Shown here piece by piece: positions 30,693 through 37,110 of a stretch of 37,110 nt of DNA; within the stretch, counting starts at the first letter, position 1, and every line of letters begins with the position of its first letter. The position numbers and the translations under genes are program-made. The DNA comes from Candidatus Zixiibacteriota bacterium (GTDB lineage Bacteria; Zixibacteria; MSB-5A5; DG-27), in contig JAUWHO010000007.1 of the NCBI GenBank assembly GCA_030605835.1, positions 1 through 37,110 of the forward strand. Direction: 5' to 3'. The notes under the pieces are model-generated. The model saw only the letters and a program-made list of their open reading frames with translations. It was not told where the DNA came from and ran no database searches.

Positions 30693-30721
30693 ATTATATT
30701 CCAAATTGTCCTCTGGCGCAA
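30693..30721 (-). promoter_or_regulatory. Sigma-70 promoter of the ATPase-methyltransferase operon
   Basis: On the minus strand TTGCGC (30721-30716, three of six) and a perfect TATAAT (30698-30693) are 17 bases apart. The start near 30685 would give a leader of about 115 bases to the ATG at 30570. Confidence 0.5.
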
Positions 30722-30924
30722 ATTCCTATTGCACCGAAATTGTGTTTTTTTTCTGAGGTCCCGACCGCAACCACTCGGTCCGGCCCTGTTCTTGGAGTAA
30801 GCAGATCGCACTTAGCTTGCGTCTCTATGAGCGTCTCCTGCGAAGATGAATCAAGAGGCACGGTTAGCTTCAGTTCTTTCAGAAGCTTACGTTGGATTAA
30901 GGTTTGTCCTTCGTCATGAGAAGC
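30694..30924 (-). pseudogene. Unidentified protein-coding remnant
   Basis: A minus-strand frame of 76 codons, between TGA at 30927 and TAA at 30694, with a protein-like composition (HDEGQTLIQRKLLKELKLTV ... ETQAKCDLL... GPDRVVAVGTSEKKHNFGAI). It has no ATG and no ribosome site. It ends exactly where the promoter of the ATPase gene lies. It may be the 3' end of a gene lost when the defence operon moved in. No family recognised. Confidence 0.3.
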
Positions 30925-30959
30925 TCAGTCTGACGGAACCGTTGACCTGAGTGCTAGTC

Positions 30960-30989
30960 GGGTGCGAGACTTTTTCTCGCACCCCTTTT
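30960..30989 (+). terminator. Rho-independent terminator
   Basis: A 9-bp perfect stem GGGTGCGAG/CTCGCACCC (30960-30968 with 30976-30984), a loop of 7 bases and then CTTTT on the plus strand. No plus-strand gene ends directly before it, so it serves either read-through from further upstream or an unrecognised transcript. Confidence 0.65.
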
Positions 30990-31094
30990 CTCTTCTCGGA
31001 CGAACAGAATTGGACAGATCAGGCAGGCCTCATGGTGAGGAATGCGCACTCAACACCTCTGTGTAATGTGTTGAAATACAAGGAGTTGTAGAGA

Positions 31095-31165
31095 CTGGGA
31101 GACAGGGATTCGAACCCCGATTCCACGGTCCAGAGCCGCGTGCCCTACCATTGGACTATCTCCCA
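31095..31165 (-). tRNA. tRNA-Gln (anticodon CUG)
   Basis: The minus strand folds as a full cloverleaf of 71 bases. The acceptor is TGGGAGA/TCTCCCA with discriminator G, the D arm is GTCC...GGGC with AATGGTA, and the anticodon stem is CGCGG/CCGTG with loop CTCTGGA. The T arm is CGGGG-TTCGAAT-CCCTG. Anticodon CTG reads CAG codons (Gln). The CCA end is not encoded. A good promoter lies about 60 bases upstream. Confidence 0.95.
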
Positions 31166-31227
31166 GTGCAACTGAATCATGGGACAGTCCGACCAGTTGC
31201 TGAGTCGCCTGTCGATAACCAAAGTCG

Positions 31228-31255
31228 AATATACGAGATGAAGGCAGTTTGTCAA
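31228..31255 (-). promoter_or_regulatory. Sigma-70 promoter of tRNA-Gln
   Basis: On the minus strand a perfect TTGACA (31255-31250), 16-base spacer and TATATT (31233-31228, 5 of 6). Transcription would start near 31220, about 55 bases before the tRNA. Confidence 0.75.
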
Positions 31256-31321
31256 GTCGAATTGTGGGAGTCTGAGTATCACGATAGAGTAGATCCCCTT
31301 CGGACGTCATTACGAATTTGC

Positions 31322-31350
31322 TTGACAACAACATCGGCGACCGTTATTAG
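31322..31350 (+). promoter_or_regulatory. Possible sigma-70 promoter for the hybrid kinase
   Basis: A perfect TTGACA (31322-31327), 17-base spacer and TATTAG (31345-31350, weak -10). It would give a leader of about 330 bases to the kinase at 31688. Confidence 0.45.
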
Positions 31351-31687
31351 TATGGCAGCTGTTTGATGGCTCTGTCCGGCTCTAAGCTGACCTTCTGTAG
31401 ATCTGTTTCGTTGTTCCCACAGGCCTGCGAAGCCAGTTGAGCTTGGAGGGGAGAAGTGGCTCTTCTGCAATCACTGGCTGCAGCAGGAAACCTGCCCGGG
31501 ATGGAGAAGGTTTCTCTACCTGATTTTTTTTCTTTTACAGTCAGAACTCAACCGGGAGCGATTCACTTTTCTTCTGAGCGGAAGACTTATGTAAGCCACA
31601 GACAATATCTCGGCGGACAAAGGTTTAGTGCTTCCTGACGCGGTTTAATCAGGACCGCCGTACCCGAAGGACAGGTCAGGACGAAAG
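31351..31687 (+). other. Long leader with mutually exclusive hairpins and a T-tract
   Basis: No gene is seen. At 31483-31530, GCAGG-AAA-CCTGC (31483-31495), GAAACCT/AGGTTTC (31487-31493 with 31508-31514) and GAGAA/TTCTC (31504-31508 with 31512-31516) compete for the same bases. Six bases later comes a run of eight T (31523-31530). This resembles a weak attenuator, but no known riboswitch consensus is recognised. Confidence 0.3.
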
Positions 31688-34600
31688 ATGCAGGATGATT
31701 CTGCCAGGGAGGAGAGGAGCACTCCTTCAGAGGGGAGCACAAGGGGAGAGGTTGGTGCTGACCCGCCCTCTGCACCGCAGGCGGAGGAGCCTCAGGTAGA
31801 GAAGAGGAGAGTCGGCGGAAGAGAGGCCAAAAGAGGGACACGCCAGAACTTCATCCGCAAGTTACTCGGGGACAGGTTTCGAACCCGACAACCAGAAAGA
31901 GGTTACGTCAAAGATTCCTCGGTTGAGCCAAAACAGCCGGGAGAAGAAAACCTCAGCCGATCCAAGACAAGACTCACCTTAAGGAAAAAAAGAGCCTCCT
32001 CTCTCAAGAGTCAACCGGATATACTCTATCCACTTCTCGAAACACGATCAACACGGTCACAAGCGACATCGTCTCTGGAAACCTTCCTAGATAGACTGGC
32101 TGCCGGTCTGAAACTCCCTTACTACGCCGTCTATCTTTTGGCCGAGCGGGAACTGGTGCTCACCTGCCAGAGATGTTTTTCGTCTCAGTTTGTGCAGGAA
32201 CTGTCACGCATCGGGGTCGAGGGGGGTTGGCTGTCGAAGCTGACGAAGTTGAAAGAGCCTCTTACTCTGGACCGGGATTTCGAAAGTCAAATCCTCCCCT
32301 CGGAAGAGACCTGGAGACGTTTTGGAGTCCGTGACTGGAGATGGATAGCCCTGCGAGGCGATGATAAAGAGAGCAAGGGACTTCTCCTTCTGGCCTCCAA
32401 AGAGAAGGGTGGCCTGATCTTCGAAGAGAGTGCCCCCATCTGGGTGATCGCGGACAGGGTAGCCAGCGCCATCGAAACAGACAAGCTCTCGGGCGACCTC
32501 CAAGCGCTCCTGAGAAAGTACCTGCAGCTCTACGAGAATGCTTCGGAGTCATACCTGGATATCTCTCCACGGGGGACGATAGCCGGCTGCAATCAGGCCG
32601 CCGTCAGGCTACTGGGTTACCCCAGGGAGGAACTCACCGGGATACCTTTCTCCCAGCTGGTGGTCGCTGACGACCTTCCGGCCTGGGAGGGCCAACTTCG
32701 AGAGGCATGCGAGAGGGGGAGAGCGGGGAGTCAGGAAATCCGACTCCTGGGAAGGAATGCCGATAAGGCTTACCACGTGGAGGTCAATCTCCTTTTCGTC
32801 GACGAGGAGAAGGGCAAGCCAGGCAGCCTTCGATTTGCCCTGCGCGATATCAGCCAGCAGAAGCTGTTGGAAAGAACCCTAAAAAGGCAGAAACAGCGAT
32901 TCGAAATCACACTTCAGCACTTGAGGGTTGGCGTTGCCGTCATAGACCGCAATTATCGCACCACCTATTCCAACCGGGTGTACCAGGAACTCTTTGGGAA
33001 GATAGACGGCCAGATCTGTTTTGAGGCCCTGCACCGACGTCAGACTCCCTGTTCGGGATGCCGGGTGCCAGAGGTGTTGGCAGGTGAAGAGTTCGCCAGG
33101 ACCGAGAGACTGGTCAAGGATGCTGCCGGGAGCGACCTCTGGGCCGAGCTGATCACCACTCCCCTCAAGAATGAGGCCGGGGAGGTCACCGGGGTCTTGA
33201 AGATTGTTCTCCCGGTAACCGAACGAAAGATGCTGGAGCAGAAGTTAGAGGATTCTGCCAGACTAGGTCACACCCTGTTAGAAAACACCCGAGACCTCTG
33301 CTGGGCAATCGAATTTGAAGACCCGGACAACATAGAGACCGGCAAGTTCATCTCATTGAATCACGAATTCGCTGGCTTCACCCCGAAAAGCTTATTAGGG
33401 CAGGAACTGAGGACTGTCAAAGAACGCTTCACAAGCGAAAGCTGGGGGGAACTGAAAAAAGCTGCCAAACAGGTCCTGAAGCAGGCTGATAAGGTCAGGG
33501 GAGCAGAGCTGGCCTTAGTCAATCCCAAGACCGGCGGCATCGTGCAGAGGTGGCTGACTGACTTTTTCCCTTTAGAGAGAGATGAGCGCATCGTGGGGAT
33601 ACAGGCTCTCTCCAGGGATATCACCGAGAAGAGGGTTTTAGAATTGGAGCTGGCTCGCGCTCAGAAGATGAAATCTATCGGCATCCTGGCAGGCGGCATC
33701 GCCCACGATTTCAACAACATCTTAGGTGGTATTTTGGGATACGCCTCCATGATCAAATCCCAGACCGATAAAGACTCACCCTTCTATAAGGAGCTGGAGG
33801 TGATCGAGGCCTCGGCTTTGAGGGCCGCGGATTTGACCTCTCGCCTTTTGGCCTTCGGACGTGAGGGGGTCTTAGAACAGAAACCCCTCTGTCTCAACTC
33901 CATTGTGGAAGAGGTGTTACATCTCCTCTCCAGAACCATGGGCAGAGGTATCACCCTAGAGAAGAGGCTTAGAGAATCCCTCCCACCGGTGGAAGGGGAT
34001 GCCACTCAACTCCAACAGGTGGTATTGAACATCTGCATAAATGCCAGCGAGGCCATGCCGAATGGGGGGACTTTGACCATCACTACCCGAGGTCTCCCTC
34101 CAGAACGGATTCCTAAAGGAGAGGGGCTCCCCTCCCGCCCCGAAGGGTGTGTCCTCTTGAGCATCAAGGATACCGGTCTGGGAATGCCCCCGGAGATCCG
34201 GGAGAGACTCTTCGAGCCCTTCTTCACCACCAAGAAAGAAGGCGGGGGAACCGGTCTAGGTCTGGCCTTAGTCTATTCCATTGTCAAGCAACACCAAGGC
34301 TCCATAAAGGTTCTAAGCGAACCCGATCGGGGAACGGAGTTCAAAATCTATTTGCCCGGCTGCTCCGGGACTGAAGCTCCAAGCTCAAGTCCGGAATGCC
34401 AGCTCAAAGGGGGAAGTGAAACCATCCTCATGGTCGACGACGACGAGGTAATAAGGGACCTAACCGCCGAGATCTTGGAGAAGAGAGGTTACACCGTTCT
34501 CAAGGCAGCCGACGGCGAAGAGGCACTGGAGATTCTCAAGACGCGAAAGGGTGGGATCGACCTGGTGATATTAGATATGATAATGCCGGGGTTGGAAGGG

Positions 34601-34804
34601 GGGCCGACCTTCGAGCGCTTGCGCCAGCTCGAGCCGGAAATGAAGATACTCCTCACCTCCGGATACAATGAACTGTCATGTCCTCCCGGCTCCCTGGAGA
34701 AGCCGGGGACGGCCTTCATTCAGAAGCCCTATCGGGTTGAGGAGCTTCTCACCAAAGTCAGGGAGGTCCTCGAAGCCTCCGCGGTGCTCTCCTCCCCTAG
34801 TTAG
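31688..34804 (+). CDS. Hybrid sensor histidine kinase (GAF-PAS-PAS-PAS-HK-REC)
   Basis: A 1038-residue soluble hybrid kinase. Residues 1-115 are charged and disordered. Next come a GAF-like region (about 117-270), three PAS domains (about 275-390, 400-515, 520-640), HisKA with [20 protein letters not shown] (phospho-His near 671) and HATPase_c with [21 protein letters not shown] and [15 protein letters not shown]-terminal receiver (about 910-1027) has LMVDDDE and the phospho-Asp in VILDMIMPG. The second PAS contains a Cys set ([15 protein letters not shown]), a pattern seen in some PAS domains and possibly metal or Fe-S binding. No output partner lies nearby. The ATG at 31688 has only a weak ribosome site (GGACGAAAG). 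Confidence 0.92.
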   Translation: MQDDSAREERSTPSEGSTRGEVGADPPSAPQAEEPQVEKRRVGGREAKRGTRQNFIRKLLGDRFRTRQPERGYVKDSSVEPKQPGEENLSRSKTRLTLRKKRASSLKSQPDILYPLLETRSTRSQATSSLETFLDRLAAGLKLPYYAVYLLAERELVLTCQRCFSSQFVQELSRIGVEGGWLSKLTKLKEPLTLDRDFESQILPSEETWRRFGVRDWRWIALRGDDKESKGLLLLASKEKGGLIFEESAPIWVIADRVASAIETDKLSGDLQALLRKYLQLYENASESYLDISPRGTIAGCNQAAVRLLGYPREELTGIPFSQLVVADDLPAWEGQLREACERGRAGSQEIRLLGRNADKAYHVEVNLLFVDEEKGKPGSLRFALRDISQQKLLERTLKRQKQRFEITLQHLRVGVAVIDRNYRTTYSNRVYQELFGKIDGQICFEALHRRQTPCSGCRVPEVLAGEEFARTERLVKDAAGSDLWAELITTPLKNEAGEVTGVLKIVLPVTERKMLEQKLEDSARLGHTLLENTRDLCWAIEFEDPDNIETGKFISLNHEFAGFTPKSLLGQELRTVKERFTSESWGELKKAAKQVLKQADKVRGAELALVNPKTGGIVQRWLTDFFPLERDERIVGIQALSRDITEKRVLELELARAQKMKSIGILAGGIAHDFNNILGGILGYASMIKSQTDKDSPFYKELEVIEASALRAADLTSRLLAFGREGVLEQKPLCLNSIVEEVLHLLSRTMGRGITLEKRLRESLPPVEGDATQLQQVVLNICINASEAMPNGGTLTITTRGLPPERIPKGEGLPSRPEGCVLLSIKDTGLGMPPEIRERLFEPFFTTKKEGGGTGLGLALVYSIVKQHQGSIKVLSEPDRGTEFKIYLPGCSGTEAPSSSPECQLKGGSETILMVDDDEVIRDLTAEILEKRGYTVLKAADGEEALEILKTRKGGIDLVILDMIMPGLEGGPTFERLRQLEPEMKILLTSGYNELSCPPGSLEKPGTAFIQKPYRVEELLTKVREVLEASAVLSSPS

Positions 34805-34879
34805 AGAACTTAGAGAACACTTCTCGACCGTTGGCAATTCTCAGGGTGACTACGAAGATCCCCATCGGGATCGGCATCG

Positions 34880-35089
34880 TCATTCTTTCACCAGAAGGAC
34901 GTTGACGGCCTTGACGAAGACCCGGACCTCGTCCCCCTCCTTCAGGCCCAATTCCTCCAGCGATTCTAAGGTCATCACCGAGGACATCTGCGACTCTAAG
35001 GGAATGGTAAACTTCACCTGAGCCATCACCTGCCCTCTTCTGATCCCGGTTATCTTACCGGTCAGCTGATTTCTTGCTCCAACCTTCAT
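34880..35089 (-). CDS. Molbindin-like TOBE (Mop) domain protein
   Basis: A 69-residue single-domain protein. ARNQLTGKITGIRRGQVMAQ, SSVMTLESLEELGL and KEGDEVRVFVKAVNVLL follow the Mop/TOBE pattern of small molybdate-binding proteins and of the ModC/ModE C-termini. Two ATG codons are in frame (35095 and 35089). AAGGAG touches the first one directly but is six bases from the second, so the start at 35089 is chosen. It probably stores or buffers molybdate/tungstate in the cytoplasm. No modABC transporter genes are visible in the window. Confidence 0.8.
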   Translation of the reverse strand: MKVGARNQLTGKITGIRRGQVMAQVKFTIPLESQMSSVMTLESLEELGLKEGDEVRVFVKAVNVLLVKE

Positions 35090-35220
35090 CTTCATCTCCT
35101 TGGTTTAAGCTTTGCCGAGTTTAAATCCAGAAGCTCCCCCCCCAAGGGGAACAACACCTTGAGCCGGATGCGATGCGGGATTGGAGGCGGACGAACGTCA
35201 CCAGGAGGCTTATCGTTGTC

Positions 35221-36315
35221 TTAAGAGCCAATCCTCGAGCGCGGTTTGCTGGCTTCCGCCTCTAAGGCTTCTTCTTGTCGCCTGGAGCAGAGAGGCTCGA
35301 TTATCGGGTATAGATCACCGGAAAGTACCTCCTCCAAGCTGTGGAGAGTCAGACCGATGCGGTGGTCGGTGACTCGATTTTGAGGGAAATTGTAGGTGCG
35401 GATCTTCTCAGAGCGGTCTCCGCTTTTCACCATCGATTTCCTGGTGGAGGCGATCTGTTCTTCCTGCTTTTTTTGCGCCTGATCCAGGAGTCGGGCTCGG
35501 AGCACCTTTAAAGCCTTATTCTTGTTTTTGTGCTGCGATTTCTCATCCTGACAGGTGACCACCAATGCGGTGGGGAGATGGGTTATTCTGACTGCAGAGT
35601 CGGTGGTGTTGACCGATTGCCCTCCGGGACCGGAAGAGCGAAAAACATCGATCTTCAGATCCTCGGGGCTTATCTTCACTTCCACCTCTTCTGCCTCCGG
35701 GAGGACCACCACTGAGGCCGCGGAGGTGTGAATCCTGCCGGAGGCTTCGGTGAGCGGCACCCGCTGAACCCGGTGCACCCCGGACTCGAACTTGAGCTTG
35801 CTGTAAGCTCCCTTCCCCTCCACCAGAAAGATTATCTCCTTGAATCCCCCCACCCCGGTGACATTGGAGTTCATGACGTCAACCTTCCAGCCCTCTTTCT
35901 CGGCGAACTTGCTGTACATCCGGAATAGATTGGCGGCGAATAGGGCCGCCTCCTCTCCGCCGGTGCCGGCACGAATCTCAAGGATCGCGCTTTTGTCATC
36001 TCCCGGCTCTTTGGGGGCCAAAAGCTTGTGGAGCTTCGTCTCTACCTCTTTCCTTTCGACCTCTAACTCCTCCAGTTCGCCGACAGCTAACTGCACCAAG
36101 TCGGAGTCATCAGACTCCTGCCTGATCCTCTGGTCTTCCTCGATATTCTTCTGCAACTGCCGGTGTTTCTTCAGCAGCTCCACGATCTCAGTAAGCTCAG
36201 CATGTTCTTTCGCCAGATCCTTATATCTTTTCCGGTCGCCGAAGACTCCTGGATCCGCCAGAATCTCCGTCAGCTCCCGATATCTTTTCTCCATTCTTTC
36301 TAATAGCTCTTTCAT
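35221..36315 (-). CDS. prfA: Peptide chain release factor 1
   Basis: A 364-residue class I release factor that ends translation at UAG/UAA. The domain 2 tripeptide is PLT (in [15 protein letters not shown]), the PxT type of RF1 rather than the SPF type of RF2. The catalytic GGQ is in [20 protein letters not shown]. The N-terminus [18 protein letters not shown] is typical. An open frame extends 43 codons upstream to 36444, but these residues are not family-like and overlap the next gene, so the ATG at 36315 is the start. It sits 38 bases after the DUF1385 gene, a pairing seen in many bacteria. The usual neighbour prmC is not present downstream. Confidence 0.97.
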   Translation of the reverse strand: MKELLERMEKRYRELTEILADPGVFGDRKRYKDLAKEHAELTEIVELLKKHRQLQKNIEEDQRIRQESDDSDLVQLAVGELEELEVERKEVETKLHKLLAPKEPGDDKSAILEIRAGTGGEEAALFAANLFRMYSKFAEKEGWKVDVMNSNVTGVGGFKEIIFLVEGKGAYSKLKFESGVHRVQRVPLTEASGRIHTSAASVVVLPEAEEVEVKISPEDLKIDVFRSSGPGGQSVNTTDSAVRITHLPTALVVTCQDEKSQHKNKNKALKVLRARLLDQAQKKQEEQIASTRKSMVKSGDRSEKIRTYNFPQNRVTDHRIGLTLHSLEEVLSGDLYPIIEPLCSRRQEEALEAEASKPRSRIGS

Positions 36316-36353
36316 ATTGCTAGACCCCGCCTCAGCGAAGTTTAGACCGTCGA

Positions 36354-37110
36354 TCAGCCAACCGCATCTGGAGTTCTGTCGACAGTCAGCTCCGAGGGCT
36401 GTTCCTCCAGCCCTCCCCGGCCGATGGCCTCCCTCAAAGCACACAGGGCCACCTCCAACTGCCCATCATCCGGTTCCCGGGTGGTTATCTCCTGCAGCCA
36501 GAGCCCGGGAGCAATCAGTATCTTCGACAGCCGACGATTTCTCGTCTTCGAGGAGAGCTTCAGAAGCTCATAGGAGCTGCCACCGACCAGAGGCAACAAA
36601 GATAGGTGCAAACCGAATCTCACCAGGAGAGCTGGAGGATGACCGAAGAGAAGCGCGAAAACCGTATCCGAAATCGAATAAGTGATGATGGCCAAAAGCG
36701 CCACAATCAGAAGGAAACTGTTGCCACACCGGGGGTGCTTGGTGCTCTTGCCTCGGGCGGCCTCCACGGTGAGCTCCTCGCCGGCCTCTAAGGCGAAGAT
36801 GCTTTTATGCTCGGCGCCGTGATATTCGAATATCTTCCTCATCTCCTTGAAGAGCGAAATTGCGTAGATGTAACCCAAGAAGATCGTCGCCCGAATGAAC
36901 CCCGCCACCAGGTTGAAGAAGAGAGAGGCGCGGCTGAGTCCCGAAAGCTCCGCCAAGAGGATCGGCAAAAAGAAAAAAAGCACCAGCGCTAGGCCAAAAG
37001 CTAAAATGGTGGTGAGCACCATGGCAACTCCAAAGGAACCGGAGGGAGTTTTCGTTTCCCCTTTCTCAAGTTGCTCGGCGGAATCCAGGTCCCGGGCGGC
37101 AATTTCTGCC
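36354..37110 (-). CDS. DUF1385 (YqhQ-like) membrane protein, 5' end outside the window
   Basis: The minus-strand frame enters the window already open ([19 protein letters not shown] ... [20 protein letters not shown]), so the N-terminal ~50-70 residues are missing; an internal ATG lies at 37022. The DUF1385 core is clear: [38 protein letters not shown] and several membrane helices ([32 protein letters not shown]). Its function is unproven; homologues are metal-dependent-hydrolase-like membrane proteins encoded beside prfA. It stops with TGA at 36356-36354. Confidence 0.93.
   Translation of the reverse strand, partial: AEIAARDLDSAEQLEKGETKTPSGSFGVAMVLTTILAFGLALVLFFFLPILLAELSGLSRASLFFNLVAGFIRATIFLGYIYAISLFKEMRKIFEYHGAEHKSIFALEAGEELTVEAARGKSTKHPRCGNSFLLIVALLAIITYSISDTVFALLFGHPPALLVRFGLHLSLLPLVGGSSYELLKLSSKTRNRRLSKILIAPGLWLQEITTREPDDGQLEVALCALREAIGRGGLEEQPSELTVDRTPDAVG

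Noticed and set aside
31095-31165. att site formed by a duplicated tRNA-Gln 3' end flanking the defence operon
   Set aside because: No copy of the tRNA 3' end is visible near the other border at 26754-26824.
36316-36444. N-terminal extension of release factor 1
   Set aside because: The 43 extra residues are not RF1-like and overlap the DUF1385 coding sequence. MKELLERM at 36315 is the family's usual start.
1-37110. CRISPR array
   Set aside because: No set of regularly spaced identical 25-40 base repeats was seen. The only tandem arrays are the pentanucleotide repeat and short direct repeats.

Overview
The window (about 37 kb, moderate GC) looks like a chromosomal segment of an uncultured anaerobic bacterium. 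Three things point to the FCB group or its neighbours, though nothing here fixes the phylum: C-terminal sorting-tail remnants ending RRMMLVK, a secreted right-handed beta-helix protein, and a type IV pilus/type II secretion locus with many prepilins. Anaerobic metabolism is inferred from the iron-sulfur-rich NuoE/NuoF/HoxU-like and glutamate-synthase-like genes.

Layout. (1) 1-2179, minus strand: the 5' part of a secreted beta-helix protein with a good promoter, then two decayed C-terminal sorting tails and a terminator. (2) 2180-12999, plus strand: a type IV pilus/type II secretion operon with the ATPase (PilB), platform protein (PilC), four prepilins (one with a long non-pilin extension), a prepilin remnant, a PilM-PilN-like fusion, PilO, PilP and the secretin PilQ. 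A sigma-54-type promoter motif lies just before the first prepilin. (3) 13000-14402: a decayed region with a broken large serine recombinase, a pentanucleotide repeat and a sigma-70 promoter. (4) 14403-17502: a GAF histidine kinase and an NtrC-type sigma-54 activator. (5) 17503-26753: two tandem 15-bp motifs and a textbook sigma-54 promoter, then genes for two small proteins built from a repeated Cys module, glutamate dehydrogenase, a NuoE-like protein carrying the same Cys module, a NuoF-GltD fusion, a HoxU-like ferredoxin and an FMN-binding glutamate-synthase-like subunit. (6) 26825-30570, minus strand: a two-gene restriction-modification-like operon (GHKL ATPase with a PD-(D/E)XK-like region, plus a DNA methyltransferase). 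(7) 30577-31687: an ORF remnant, a terminator, tRNA-Gln(CUG) and promoters. (8) 31688-34804: a large hybrid sensor kinase. (9) 34880-37110, minus strand: a molbindin-like TOBE protein, release factor 1 and a DUF1385 (YqhQ-like) membrane protein cut by the window end.

The most novel part is region 5. A module with spacing C-x2-C-x5-C-x11/12-C, written [YF][KR]GLCxxC...C[TY][FY]P...C[DE]E, occurs five times in three genes around glutamate dehydrogenase and a predicted NAD(P)H-linked Fe-S flavoenzyme. The NtrC-type regulator, the tandem motifs and the sigma-54 promoter suggest that the whole unit is induced as one nitrogen/redox system. A preserved 119-bp duplication records how one Cys module was inserted into the end of the NuoE-like gene.
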